Of a DNA stretch of 64,000 nt, positions 21,343 to 32,800 are shown piece after piece; positions within the stretch are counted from its first letter, which is position 1, and each line of letters starts with the position of its first letter. Source of the DNA: Massariosphaeria phaeospora. Taxonomy: Eukaryota > Ascomycota > Dothideomycetes > Pleosporales. A model generated the notes under the pieces. It was not told where the DNA came from. It did no database searches and saw nothing but the letters and a program-made list of their open reading frames with translations. The DNA lies in contig JAADJZ010000004.1 in assembly GCA_011032825.1 (NCBI GenBank), positions 992,001-1,056,000 of the forward strand. Reading direction: 5' to 3'. A program made the translations under genes and the position numbers.

Positions 21343-24300
21343 TCATCCATCCAGCGTCTGCGCCAAAACCATAGCATAATACCTGCCTCTCCTCCCAACA
21401 AGCTCCGCATGCGTCCCCTGCTCATCTACCTGCCCATCGTGCAGTACGAAGATGCAGTCGCACCTTTTTATCGTCGACAACCGATGCGCAACCGCAATCG
21501 TAGTTCTCTCCGGCCTTTCCCTGGCAACCGACTCAATAGCCTGCTGCACTAGCGCCTCATTGGCCGTATCTAACGCGCTGGTCGCTTCATCAAACAACAA
21601 CAGATCTGGCTCGCGGATCAGCGCCCGCGCAATTGCGAGACGCTGCCGTTGGCCGCCGCTGAGCGCTACGCCGCGATTTCCGATGTCGGTGGAGTAGCCC
21701 TCGGGGAGACTGAGGATGAAATCGTGCATGTTTGCCGATCGGCAAGCGCGTTCTATGCGTTCGTTGGCGGTGGCTTCGTCTTCCTTGTCGTCGTGGAGAC
21801 CGAGCAGGACATTCTCTCGTATGGTGCCTTGGAAGAGCATAGTATCTTGTGATACCAAGCCGATGTTGGAACGATGATGGTGCACGTCTAGCTCCGAAAG
21901 TGGTGTGCCTCCGACCAGAAGCTGGCCTGAAGTTACGTCGTAGAATCGCTCAAGCAGGGCGATAATGGTGCTCTTGCCACAGCCAGAAGCGCCCACTATG
22001 CCGATGGATTGGCCTTTTTGTATGCTGAGCTTCAAGCCTTTCAGGACGTTGTAGTTCGGTCTGCTCGCGTACGCAAAGTTGACGTCCCGGAACTCGATGA
22101 CTGGAGCCTTTTCAAATCCCCTCATGGCAATTTTTCTCCCAGTTGAGGTATTGATTGGGGGCCTAGACTCTCGCAAAGCGAATATATGATTCGCCGCCGC
22201 ATGCGCTTTCGAGACATCAGAAGAGAATCCGAAAAGAATACCCGCAGTCTGCGAGCCTACGAGAACCGCCATGAACGCGATGAAGAAATCGCGTAGAGCG
22301 TATTCGCCTTGCGACAACAGCTTTCCTCCATACCAGAATGCCAAGCTGGTCACAGCAAGATTAGCGCTCTCAGCAAAGGCATGGATAAGCATCGTCACCA
22401 TCTTGCTGCGTAATTCTCGCCGCGAGCACTCATCAAGGCGCGACTGGAAGGAGTCAAGCACCTTGTTTTCCAGCGTCAAGCTAGAAACGGTGCGGATTGA
22501 GCTCACGGCTTCGGACGCGAAGCGGGCACATTCCAGATACATGTCCTTCAAGCGGTCGTGGTTCGCCATCTCGAAGCGCAAGCGAAAGTATCCCGCGCAG
22601 AAAAGTGTAGGCATGCCTGCTGCTACGACGACCAAACCGAATTTCCAAGCAACAGCTATGGCTAATACAGAGGTCGAGATGACGTCGACAAAGATGATGA
22701 TGATCAGGGCCATGGTGGTGTTGACCATATTCCGGATCGCCTCGGGGTGCAGGGAGAGCCGACTTGTCATCTCCGCAGCCCCATGCCCTCGCACATCGAA
22801 GAAAGCCACGTCTTGATGCAACATGGCGTCGAGATACTCGCGACGGTAGAAACGCGACGCATGGCTGGAAGCCATAGTCCAGAAGAAACCGACGCCGAGG
22901 TAGCAAACGAGGATACCGAGACTGAAGACAAAGTACATCAATGCCCAGAAATTCCCTCGGCTGACAAGGTAGTCACTAGGCGGTATCTGGAGCGTTGGTA
23001 TGCTGTACCCAAAGAGGATGGCTTGGCCGGCAAACATGCCACCACCGATGGTGGAAGAAACAATACCGAAGAAAAAGAGTGGCCATGCTGATCGCTGTTG
23101 TCTGAAAATGGTACAAACGACCTTCACCAATGAAAGCTTCCGTGAGATATCCTGATGTTCATCTGTGATTTTATTATCTTCCTCGCCGTCATCTTGCTCA
23201 ACCACAGACCGTCCAGACTCGACTATCTCTCGTGAAGATGGCTTTTCTACGACGGATGTCGCCGAAGCGGCAGTAGTCAAAGGTATCGGGAAGCGTTCGG
23301 AGCCGGTATCTAATGTTTGTGCATTGACAAGCTCGTGGTATGCACCTCCTTGATCAAGCAATTGGTCATGGGTGCCCTGTTCAATGACCTGCCCCTGATT
23401 CAGCACGACAATCTTGTCGGCCTTCTGAACGGTAGCAAGCTTATGAGCAATCAGAATCGTCGTTCGCTTTTTAGACACATTGTCTAACGAAGCTTGTACT
23501 TTGCTCTCCGCTTCGGGGTCTAGCGCAGAGGTGGCCTCGTCCAGCAGGAGGATTTGCGGATCAGAGATGATGCTTCGGGCTATAGCGACTCGCTGCTTTT
23601 GGCCCCCACTCAGCAGTGCGCCACCTTCTCCTACTTTGGTATCGTACCTATGCGGTAGCTCCTGAATGAAGTCGTCGGCAAACGCCTGAAGGCATGCTTG
23701 TCGGACAAGCTCGCGTTTCTCGAATTCTGGCAGCCTTTCCATTGGCGTCCTGTAAAGGCCGTGGGCGACGTTGTTGTAGATCGTATCGCTAAAGAGTACA
23801 GGCTCCTGCTGGACTAAACCGATGTGTCCTCGCAGCCAGCCTAGGTTCAGTTCCGCGACGTCGTGACCATCTAAATCGATGTTGCCGCGGGTCGGGTCGA
23901 ACCACCGCTCGATCAAACCGACTATGGTACTCTTGCCACTTCCAGATGACCCTACGAGAGCAGTCACCTTTCCTGCTTCGAAAGCGAGACTGACGTCCCG
24001 CAAGACCTGTTCTGAGGGTCGTGATGGATATGCAAAGCTGATATTGCGCAATTCGATTGAGCCGTTACATTGAGGTGGTTGTTTTCCAGAGTCGTCCAAG
24101 GCATCTATTTCGGACTCGCGATCGATGATTGCGAACATTCCTTGGGCAGCGGCAGAGCCTTTTGCGAAATCGCCGAAACCAGGGGCCACGTTGGAAGCCG
24201 CAGTAGTTCCTAAGAGGATCGCGAGCAAAACCGAAATGATTTTCCCGCCCTCTTCAACCTCGCCTCTGTTCAGAAGTTTGATCCCGTAATACCAAGCCAG

Positions 24301-25233
24301 AGCGTAAGCACAGTAAGTGGTGAGGAATTCCACGCTCCATTGACCACCGATGACGGGTCCTTTCCGAAAACCCAGAGTCTGCGCTTTTGCTAGAGGTGCA
24401 TCATATTTGCGACTCAACTTCGCACTGGCGTCGAAGGCGGTCACAACGCGGACCGACCCGAGCGCTTCCTGAACCAGCCCTGCCGCTTGGTTGTATATCT
24501 CCATAATTTCGGCCTCTATCTTCGCGTCGAGGCCAAAGGTTATCGCAAAACCAGTGAACAGAACGGGCAGTGTCGTAGCCACCACAAATGTGAGCTTCCA
24601 TTGCTGGGTAAAAGCGACAACAAATGCAGCGATAAACATAGAAAGATTCTGGACCAAGCTGCCCACCTTCTCCGTGCTGCTGTTCTCGACCATGTCGGCG
24701 TTATTTGCAATTGTGGAAGAGACTGTCCCAGAAGAGCACGAATCGATGTACGATACATCCTGCCGGATTAAAGACCGAACGAAGTCGAGTCGGAAGGCGC
24801 TCGTTACGCGTATTCCAACAATGCCAAAGCAGGTGGAATGCACGTATACCAGCAGCAAGCGTCCGATGAAAAGATACAGCAACCACAGTGCATTCGCGGT
24901 CATATTGTCGTACAAATCATCCCCGCTCCTGCGGCCCTCCTCAAAGTCGTTGAAATAATTCACAGAGGAGCCAAAGATGAGCGTCATCAATGGAGGCAGA
25001 GTACCCGAGCCGATGGCAGTTGCGAAGCCGACAAGTCGCAAGGTGTGGTCCAGGGCGGTCGAGTATTGCCAATGAACACGGAAAAAGTAGTGTAGGGAGC
25101 CCTCGTCCTTTTCGCCATCCTTCATTTTCTCCTCCTTCTCTCCTTTGCGTGTCGCGATGGGTGTAGACGGGTTTTGTTCAGAATTTGCGTTGCTGGACGC
25201 GGTCGGAGACGCGTTATTGTCTTGCAAAGGCAT
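21343..25233 (-). CDS. Full-length ABC-B (MDR/P-glycoprotein-type) transporter
   Basis: A 1296-residue protein in the TMD-NBD-TMD-NBD order of full ABCB exporters. Using numbering from the longer frame (start 25410), NBD1 has Walker A GSSGSGKST near residue 483, signature LSGGQKQR near 600 and Walker B ILLLDEATSALD near 625; NBD2 has GASGCGKST near 1140, LSGGQRQR near 1252 and LLLFDEATSALD near 1272. Both TMDs show six hydrophobic stretches. Both catalytic sites look intact, so it should be an active ATP-driven exporter in the plasma or vacuolar membrane, exporting drugs, lipids or metabolites; substrate unknown. I prefer the start at 25233 (GCCATGCC context, MPLQDNNAS...). The frame stays open to an ATG at 25410, but that extension lies partly in a direct repeat and adds an odd hydrophobic stretch. 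Confidence 0.9.
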   Translation of the reverse strand: MPLQDNNASPTASSNANSEQNPSTPIATRKGEKEEKMKDGEKDEGSLHYFFRVHWQYSTALDHTLRLVGFATAIGSGTLPPLMTLIFGSSVNYFNDFEEGRRSGDDLYDNMTANALWLLYLFIGRLLLVYVHSTCFGIVGIRVTSAFRLDFVRSLIRQDVSYIDSCSSGTVSSTIANNADMVENSSTEKVGSLVQNLSMFIAAFVVAFTQQWKLTFVVATTLPVLFTGFAITFGLDAKIEAEIMEIYNQAAGLVQEALGSVRVVTAFDASAKLSRKYDAPLAKAQTLGFRKGPVIGGQWSVEFLTTYCAYALAWYYGIKLLNRGEVEEGGKIISVLLAILLGTTAASNVAPGFGDFAKGSAAAQGMFAIIDRESEIDALDDSGKQPPQCNGSIELRNISFAYPSRPSEQVLRDVSLAFEAGKVTALVGSSGSGKSTIVGLIERWFDPTRGNIDLDGHDVAELNLGWLRGHIGLVQQEPVLFSDTIYNNVAHGLYRTPMERLPEFEKRELVRQACLQAFADDFIQELPHRYDTKVGEGGALLSGGQKQRVAIARSIISDPQILLLDEATSALDPEAESKVQASLDNVSKKRTTILIAHKLATVQKADKIVVLNQGQVIEQGTHDQLLDQGGAYHELVNAQTLDTGSERFPIPLTTAASATSVVEKPSSREIVESGRSVVEQDDGEEDNKITDEHQDISRKLSLVKVVCTIFRQQRSAWPLFFFGIVSSTIGGGMFAGQAILFGYSIPTLQIPPSDYLVSRGNFWALMYFVFSLGILVCYLGVGFFWTMASSHASRFYRREYLDAMLHQDVAFFDVRGHGAAEMTSRLSLHPEAIRNMVNTTMALIIIIFVDVISTSVLAIAVAWKFGLVVVAAGMPTLFCAGYFRLRFEMANHDRLKDMYLECARFASEAVSSIRTVSSLTLENKVLDSFQSRLDECSRRELRSKMVTMLIHAFAESANLAVTSLAFWYGGKLLSQGEYALRDFFIAFMAVLVGSQTAGILFGFSSDVSKAHAAANHIFALRESRPPINTSTGRKIAMRGFEKAPVIEFRDVNFAYASRPNYNVLKGLKLSIQKGQSIGIVGASGCGKSTIIALLERFYDVTSGQLLVGGTPLSELDVHHHRSNIGLVSQDTMLFQGTIRENVLLGLHDDKEDEATANERIERACRSANMHDFILSLPEGYSTDIGNRGVALSGGQRQRLAIARALIREPDLLLFDEATSALDTANEALVQQAIESVARERPERTTIAVAHRLSTIKRCDCIFVLHDGQVDEQGTHAELVGRRGRYYAMVLAQTLDG

Positions 25234-25377
25234 GGCAATCGACGGTGCGCTGCGAAACAAAAAGAGTGTATCTAGAGGGGCTGGAAGTTGCGCGACACGA
25301 TGAATTAGAGCAGCTAAACAGAAGATAAAGAGGGAGAATGAAGCGTTGGGCGCTAGCGCGGAAGGGGTTGAGGGATA

Positions 25378-25541
25378 GCGCATTGAACGTCGTTGCTCAC
25401 TCTGGCTCACTCTGGCTCATCCTGCACTCACCTAGATCTTCTCGGGCCGAGACTGCGTACGCCCTGAGATTCCTCCTAATATCTCTGCGCATTGAACGCC
25501 GTTGCTCACTCTAGCTCACTCTGACTCATCCTGCACTCACA
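25378..25541. repeat. 55 bp imperfect direct repeat upstream of the ABC transporter
   Basis: 25378-25432 and 25487-25541 match at nearly every base (GCGCATTGAACG..CGTTGCTCACTCT...CATCCTGCACTCAC), offset 109 bp. The first copy contains the upstream candidate ATG of the transporter frame. It may be a promoter/leader duplication. Confidence 0.85.
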
Positions 25542-25689
25542 TAGCTAAGCGAGCGCGCAACAAATAAGGCTCCACTCAAGCTACTCGCGCAAACTTTCTT
25601 CAACGAGCGCGCGACGTTATTCGGACGGCAGAGGCACTCGCAGAGGCACCCGCGGCGGCCCTCCAAAAAATTTAAGCCCTCTATCGCGC

Positions 25690-26730
25690 TTAGCGAAATA
25701 GCGGCGCATTGGAGCTTTCTCCGTCCTCTCGAAATAAGACAACAATGCCCACGCTCCGAAGCCCGCAGAAAATCAATTCATCTGCTGCGTCGAAGGTAGC
25801 AATTACGTGTTGATCAAGCTTCAAAGACTCCAGACTGGGGGCTAGGAGTTCAAGGATTTTGGCAAGTAAATTCCAGGTGAGAACGTGGTCGTTATCCCAT
25901 CGGCCTCGCTCAATGCAGATTTCCAAATGTTTCAGGTGCTTACAACTTAGAAGCTTGATGAGATCCCATGTGCAGCCCCGAGGTCTGAGCCGCGGTGCCA
26001 GCTCCCTTGCGTAGCTGCGCACGGTCAAAGATTCCAAGTTCTGGTACCTAGACAAGACGAGCCCTCGAAATGGTAGACCTGGGAACAACTGTTCGACACA
26101 GCCAAGAAAATCCACCTCGGGAGCCTGCAGCGCGGTGAACAGGAGCTCAAGGATTCTAATATTCCTGCTCCAGGTAGAAATCTTCTTTACGTTCGCAAGT
26201 CCGGGCGGATTGGGCGTGATTGCTCGCTGCAGCTGTAGTATGCGCTGGAACAGTAACCCGGGATCTTTCCTGCAATCTTTGGTATTGCCGATTATGAGAG
26301 TTTCCAGCTTCGGAAGCAAATACAGGAGGAGCTCCGTCGAGGGTGAGAGTAGCCCTCCAGGGTTACCTACAGAATTAGGTGCACTGCGGCGGACCAAGGG
26401 CTGGCGGTCTGCCAATCCTTTCGGATTATACCCCCTACTATTTGCCCAATCGCTCAAGACAACTCTATGCGTCTGATGCTTCCCTTCTGGATCAATCTCC
26501 AGATGCTGGAGTTCGCTTGCATAACGTGGAACACGAAGCAGCTCGCGCACGAGTGGCTCCACCGCTCGCGGCTTGCTCCGCAGGAACACGGACATGTACA
26601 TGGCGGTTTGGGCAACGGGGCAAAGTCTTCTGGCCACTTTGGAAAGGTTTCTGAGAGTCATGGCATCGCCTTGGAGATACGCAGTGATGGCGTAGAGCAG
26701 CTCGTTCGGTAGTGATGTGAGTGAGGCCAT
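25690..26730 (-). CDS. F-box-like protein (346 aa)
   Basis: Single exon. The N-terminus MASLTSLPNELLYAITAYLQGDAM...LRNLSKVARRL is an F-box-like helix set (LPxELLxxI...L...L...), which in this superfamily binds Skp1 in SCF ubiquitin ligases. The rest contains irregular leucine-rich segments (LLYLLPKLETLIIGN, CKHLKHLEICIER, LAPSLESLKLDQ), as in fungal F-box/LRR-like proteins where the repeats bind substrate. Target unknown. The ATG at 26730 begins the F-box directly. It is the last clearly recognisable gene before the AT-rich block. Confidence 0.75.
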   Translation of the reverse strand: MASLTSLPNELLYAITAYLQGDAMTLRNLSKVARRLCPVAQTAMYMSVFLRSKPRAVEPLVRELLRVPRYASELQHLEIDPEGKHQTHRVVLSDWANSRGYNPKGLADRQPLVRRSAPNSVGNPGGLLSPSTELLLYLLPKLETLIIGNTKDCRKDPGLLFQRILQLQRAITPNPPGLANVKKISTWSRNIRILELLFTALQAPEVDFLGCVEQLFPGLPFRGLVLSRYQNLESLTVRSYARELAPRLRPRGCTWDLIKLLSCKHLKHLEICIERGRWDNDHVLTWNLLAKILELLAPSLESLKLDQHVIATFDAADELIFCGLRSVGIVVLFREDGESSNAPLFR

Positions 26731-27061
26731 ACCGCGGGGATCCGTACAAGGGTCGTGTCGTAGCAGGGAAAGACGTTTAGTGGAGTGTAGAGGAAAAGCT
26801 AAATATATAGCTGGTGGGGTGTCGTTGAAGAGCTCATGCGTACGTAGCCTCCTGTGGACCCTCGCAACGAACCATGGTTGGAAATAGAAGATTACCGCGT
26901 GTTCCTACGACGAGCTTCCTTAGTTTTCAGAGTGCGCCGAGTGGTTGGTGTTTTTGATTTCGGCGTGTGAGCTGAGTGGGTGCTTCGTTTTGTGGAGCCT
27001 CTCCGAACCATGATGGCCTATGGGTGGCTTCAACTCGCCGACCATGCCGGCGCACTATGGA
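26731..27061. other. Intergenic region with F-box gene promoter
   Basis: The minus-strand promoter of the F-box gene; a TATA-like TATATA lies at about 26806 upstream of its ATG. No other feature recognised. Confidence 0.5.
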
Positions 27062-27499
27062 CTAGGCAGGGCTACATAGGTTCGGGGCATCGTCTTCACG
27101 TTGCTGTCTCCTCCGCGATCTTAGCCTGCTGAGCGTTGACGCTTCGTATCCTTCCATAGCTTCCGCATACGGGTGCACCGGCAGGAGCGCGCTCTCCAGG
27201 CCAATCCCATGCGTCGCACCCTCCTCCTCTATATCCACGTTGTCTCTGTTGTCCTCCAGCTCGGGAATGTCGCGGTTCGCATACGTTTCGCAGGGCTCCG
27301 CTTCGAAGGGCTCCGTTTCGAAAGCGAACCGAGCGCCGTTCGTCAGATTTTCGGTCGCGGCTTCGCCGGTAGAATAAGTAGACTGCGGGTCGCTTCTCGC
27401 TGTGGGAATCGGTGGATCGTAGGTCGCTTGATTGGCGCGTCGTTGGGGGCTGCGTGGATTGAGTGCCGTTGTCGTGGGAAAAATGGGATGGGGCGGCAT
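27062..27499 (-). CDS. Small hypothetical acidic protein (145 aa)
   Basis: Open frame of 145 codons, hydrophilic and Pro/Thr-rich at the start, acidic in the middle (ETEPFEAEPCETYANRDIPELEDN), with a basic SRLRSRRRQQRED stretch near the end. No family recognised, no signal peptide or membrane helix. It is the last GC-balanced open frame before the AT-rich block and may be a truncated end of a larger gene. Confidence 0.4.
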   Translation of the reverse strand: MPPHPIFPTTTALNPRSPQRRANQATYDPPIPTARSDPQSTYSTGEAATENLTNGARFAFETEPFEAEPCETYANRDIPELEDNRDNVDIEEEGATHGIGLESALLPVHPYAEAMEGYEASTLSRLRSRRRQQREDDAPNLCSPA

Positions 27500-27639
27500 G
27501 ACGTTGGGATCGCGCCGCCTGTTTATCTCATTAATCAGACGGGATTGCTCTGCGAGATGACTTTTTCAGCCGCTTACATAAGTATACCGTGTCCGTGCAC
27601 CCAATGCACGGATTCAGCCAATGCACGCCGAACACTATA

Positions 27640-28009
27640 AACGCTCTATTAGAAATAAGGCTATAGAGCTACTTACAATTAATATTATTACAAGATATTT
27701 TTGTAGAGTACTATAACGTACCTAACGAGTTGGCGAGCTACACGAGTTGGCGAGATACTTTTGCCAAGCTCTTACCAACTCTACCTATGTACGCGATGCC
27801 TCAACAACAACACTAGATAGAACCTTCTAATAAACGTTAGATACAGAATGCTCTTTAAGCTCTTAAACAAAACGCGACACTTTTTGTGCAACGCGCTGCA
27901 GCTATCTATAACGTCGCTCGAACAACACTAAGCTATCAACGCGCTAGACGACTTTCACAAGCAAATTGCTAGCCTAAATCAATAAATCTAACAAAGACTA
28001 AAGAGAGCG
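27640..28009 (+). pseudogene. N-terminal fragment of a pogo/Fot1-type transposase gene
   Basis: From 27789 a degraded plus-strand frame reads MPQQQH, then stop codons, then QNATLFVQRAAAIYNVARTTL, matching the psq-type helix-turn-helix at the start of fungal pogo/Fot1 transposases. The frame is cut at 28009 by the terminus of another pogo element inserted at a TA. Upstream to about 27640 the DNA is already AT-rich. Several in-frame TAG/TAA codons mark RIP. Confidence 0.65.
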
Positions 28010-29314
28010 TAACGTAAAGTACCAGCGAACCCGACAGACCAGTAAACCCGACAAAATATCTTGGCACAACCAACTTATCTCAAAGAACATCAAATTAATC
28101 GCTATCGAACAAGGAACCTGCGTACGTCGTGCTAGCTTCAGATTCAGAAGCTTCTTCTGTATCCTTTTGGCAGGTTCGGGCATTGTGCCCTGTATCACCA
28201 CAGTTTTTACAGCGCCGTAGAGCTAGTTGTGCCCTTTCTTGACCCTCTCTACTACGCGCTTTCTTTGATAGCTAAAGTGCTGTAGACGCTTTAGCAGCTA
28301 CTTGCGCTGATCTATTACTATACTCTATTTTGCCACCTGTCTGAATCTGCTTTTGTTTTTGTAATTTTCTTCTTGTTGCTTCTTCAATAGTCTTTTCAAG
28401 GCTAGAGATTCGATCGCGCATTAGCTCAACCTAATGGGCCATCTAGTGGGACCCTTTGACAAGCTGATTAACCCCATCCTTTAGAGATAATAGAGAGGAA
28501 CCAAGCTTAGTAGTAATAAGCTTTGATTGCGATCCAAATTCAAGCGTATTGCTTGGAGTCTTTGACTGCCACGGCGTCTCTAGTGCGAGGGGTGGTAGCG
28601 GGGTACACAGCCGTACTTCAAGACGATCAAGGACCACCTGCGCGTTGATAGGGACTAGCCTTGAAGCCTTAAAAGCCTTTTTGCAGTTCTTTGTTGTAAA
28701 TACCTCGAAAAACGCGTCTCTAAAGGCTGGCAGGAAGCTTTCTTTGTTGATATAAAAGACGCGCCGGCGCGCCAAGTCTCAAACGCGTTGGGAGTACTTT
28801 AGCTTTAGCAGCGAGAAGCAGACTACATCTAGCAGCTAAAGGATATGGAATGAATAGGCCAGCATGCAGAGCGTAAGAATCTTGTTTTCAAAGCAATAGT
28901 CTTTGAAATCCTAAGATTGGTAGCTCTTATAGCCGTCCAAAATGAGCAGCTGATACTCTCTTACCTAACGCGCCTTTGTATGCGCGTCAAAATGCTTCAA
29001 CTACTTAAGACCAAGAGCGTTGTTTGTCCAGCCGTTCTTAAAGACTAAGAGCTTCTAATTGCTAGGTATAAAGTTCTCTTTGTACTATGCTAAGATGTAA
29101 ACGCGCTCTTTGTAGATAATAAATAGCGGGATCGCGTACCTTGCAGCGCAGATGCTTTGGATAACTGTTACCTACTCTCAATCGCCTAGCTGGATAAGAT
29201 TAGGTTGAGTACGTTTTTGAAAGCCTGTAACGACTTTTATAGACTCAATAACACCTATCTAGAAGCTAGTTTTGTCAAAGTTGTGTATATCATTATTCTA
29301 GATGCTGTACTTAG
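28010..29314 (-). mobile_element. Truncated pogo/Fot1 DNA transposon (copy A)
   Basis: The left terminus (TAACGTAAAGTACCAGCGAAC at 28010, including the TA) resembles the termini of copies B and C. On the minus strand the degraded transposase reads through the DDE region (LLILDGYKSYQS, then FENKILTLCMLAYSFHIL) to the intact C-terminal frame at 28443-28775 (FLPAFRDAFFEVFTTKNCKKAFKASRL), typical of pogo/Fot1 DDE transposases. The N-terminal third is missing: the element stops at the gypsy LTR starting at 29315. Several stops make it inactive. It is less RIP-mutated than copies B and C. Confidence 0.8.
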
Positions 29315-29825
29315 TGTTACAAACAGAGACGATACCAGGTATCGTAGACCAAGCAACGACGCAGAAGGGTTGTCAAGGCTTGCAGGTCTGCAAGACCAGA
29401 GTACAGCGACGCGCGGGGCAGGATTAGGTCAGCAAGGGTCACGTAATGCGCTACGTGCGCTACGAAGCAATACGGGATCTTGGCACGTAGCACACCGAGC
29501 AGCGGTTGCTACGGGCGCTACGGACGCTACGGCGTAACAGGGCGTAGCAGGCAGAGCAGGACGCTCTTGGCGGAGAATCGTGGAACTATATAGATTAGCA
29601 GGATCTCCTTTACAGTTTGGATTCTTCGTAGTTAACTCTCCTAAGTACATCTCATACATAGATTGGATCTATAGGCAACAGATTGTTACTTTGTTATTCT
29701 ATCCAGGATAGGATTGAGATTGTTCTCTCGTTGTTACCAAGCCCTCCGAACACAGAACAATCCCTTAGGCGGAATCTCCGAGTCCGATAACTCGTACCTT
29801 CGGTAAGAGAACACCCCTAATAACA
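29315..29825 (+). repeat. 5' LTR of gypsy-1
   Basis: 511 bp, TGTTAC...TAACA. It differs from the 3' LTR by many C/T and G/A changes and several short indels (for example about 29445-29550), so insertion is not recent or the LTRs were separately mutated. Confidence 0.9.
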
Positions 29826-29859
29826 CGTTAACTACTCTAGGTTCGGAACCAAGACAACA

Positions 29860-32800
29860 TGGCAACACCTACGAGCTTACGCACGACGGGCAGCAGCGTC
29901 ACTGCACCCACAACGAACCTAGCGACTGTAATAGCGAAGCAAGCCAATCAGATACAGCAGCAAGCAGAACAGATTCAAGAACTGCTAGCAGCAGTTACGA
30001 AGCTTTAAGGTAGGACGGGAGGAGAGTCAGCAAAGGCACCCTCCCCAGAGAAATATAGCGGGGGAAAAAGGAACTTGAAACCTTTTCTTACTAACGTAAA
30101 CCTCTACTGCTGTTATCATAGCAACAGCTTCTACACGGATTAAGACAAGATCCTAGCAGCTAGGATGCACATGAAGGACGACGCAGCAGAATGGTTTTAG
30201 CTATACGCCGAAGATTACGTCACGCACGCAGAAGACGTAAAGAAAATGAAGCAAGACACGAAGCGCATTTTCAAGAACTAGAAGTCTTTCAAGCAGGAAC
30301 TTTATACGATCTACGGCGAAGTAGACGAAACCTAGCAAGCAATGAACTGACTTAGACTACTCAGACAGAAAGGCTCAGCCGGCGAGTACACAATCAAATT
30401 CAAAAGAATTTAGGCCAAGGTGGACAACGTAGGAGAACGCGGCTTATGCGAGTTCTACTACGCAGGGTTAAAAGAACACGTAAAGGATGAGATCAGTCGA
30501 GACGAAAGACTAGAGGAACTCAACGAGTTGATTGAGACCGCGGTACGAATCGACAACTGACTATGGCAACGACAGCAGGAACGCAAGTCCACTGTCAAAC
30601 CATACATACGCCCGGTAACAACGATCAAGAAAACTTATCACCACGACTCAATGGATATCGACAGCATTGGACGAATCTAGAACGACAAACTACCACGAAA
30701 GCAGTTCAATAGAAAGAACGCTACCTCGACAAGACAAGACCCTAAGAACGGGCTGTTAAAAGAAGAACGCCAGAGGCGTTACGACAATAAGGCATGTTTC
30801 TAATGCAGCAAAGACAGACACTTCCGCAGAGACTGCCTAGAAACACAACAAAAAGTAGCAGGCGCGCAAGCTGCTACTATCGCTATGATCTAACCACAAC
30901 GAGTGGCTACACTATATCCAAGAATCCATAAAGAACTAGACAGCAAATGGGTCGAGGTGGAAAACCTAATAGCAAAGAAACTGTTAGACTAGGAAACAGA
31001 GCTTGCCCATATACAAGCAAAAGAAATTACAGATCAACTTTGGAACTACGAGTGCTAGATGTGCGGTAAGACTACTTACATTGCCTAGTACTGCGATTAA
31101 CAGTTCAAGGAACTACGAATTAAGGAACTACAAGAATAGGAAGCTGCAAAAGCAGCAATAGCACAACAAGGACCAACGGAAAAGAAAATAAAGTTCGCCG
31201 ATTAAGACAATTACGGAAACCTGCCTTGGCACTAGTGCAACGAGAAAAACTGCATATACCACACAGACGATAGAATCCTTGCGCGACAACAGCTAGGATT
31301 ACTATTACACGTCTTACTCGAAGACGGCGAATGTACAGTAACAGGATGCTACGTACATAACTACGACAATTGGTTCAAAAACCACGGCAGCAGCCGCGCA
31401 TGGGCATAGTGTTACAACAAGGAGTGTCAAACACACTAGTCTAGCAAGCATATTACAGGATAGTGGCCTATAGGTTCAAAGAACGAGGACTACCTAGAAT
31501 GCAACAACAAATTATGCACAGAAGACTACGATACGTGCCAAGCAGCACGCTGGCCTTTCTGCACCTAAGAATGCGCGATCCATCAGCTATGGAGATACGC
31601 GACCGGATGGAATCTCGAGAATCGAGACCACAGCAAATACCTACAGCCATGGGAATGTTTCATCGACTAGTGCGAATACCACGATCAATGGGACATCCAA
31701 AAAGAACAGGCCTCGAGAGCTTTCCCGGCAAAAAACTAGTAAGCCACTAGACCTACGGTTAGAATAGTACGAGTGCTCCTAGCACGACCGTACGAAGCGT
31801 ACAAAAAACGCAACCAGAACGAAATTACATAGAAGTAAAAGCGAAAGTCGCAGGCCGAGAGCTAACCGCACTACTTGATAGCAAAGCTGCCTGGACATTA
31901 GTCTCCCCAGAATAAGTAGAAAGGAACAAGATACTTTATCAAGTTAAGAATCGACTAATACGAACAGTGTTAGCCGACGGACAACTACTAGAATATAAGA
32001 ACAGTTTGATCAACCTAGAAACCTAGAAAGTCGAGTTGGAAATTGCGAGCATCAAACACTAACAGTGTATCAATATCATGAACCTTGGGAGTTCCGACAT
32101 GTATATTGGGTACGACTAGCTACGAAAGCACAACCTCGACATTGATTGGGAAAACGAAACAATACGCAGCCGAAGGCCCGGAAAGAAAGTCGCTGTAGTA
32201 CAACAAAACGAATCAACAATTTAGAGCTTACCCGAGATCGAAAGAATTAGTCTAATTTTACACTACAAGATCGCGAGAATCTGTAGAAAAAACTCTTAGC
32301 AAATAGGCGTTATATGGATACGACGAGTCGCGCCGCCAGAAGCGAGCAGACCACGATCCAACCTCTCTAAGGAACAGAAAGAGGAGTTTAGAAACCTCTC
32401 TACTAAATACCAAGCAAAGTTCGGAAGTCTCTTTAAGGAAAACGAAGAGCACGACCTAGCAGACTACCAAGAATAGAATCACGAGATCATCCTTGAGGAA
32501 GAAACGAAACTGCGACTAGGACCGATGTATCCCCTAACTCACGACCAGCAGAAGGAATTGAAAAAATACATCTAAAGAAATATCCAGCGAGAATACATAC
32601 GACCAAGCGAGAGCTTAATAGCTTCGCCGATATTGTTCGTACCCAAGAAAAACAAGGAATTGAGACTGTGCGTAGATTTTTGACATCTCAACAACGTTAC
32701 ACGGAAAAACAGATACTCACTACTGCTTATTCAGAAGCTTATAAATCGACTCTAAGAGGTAAAATAGATTACGAAACTCGACGTACGAGACGGATACCAT

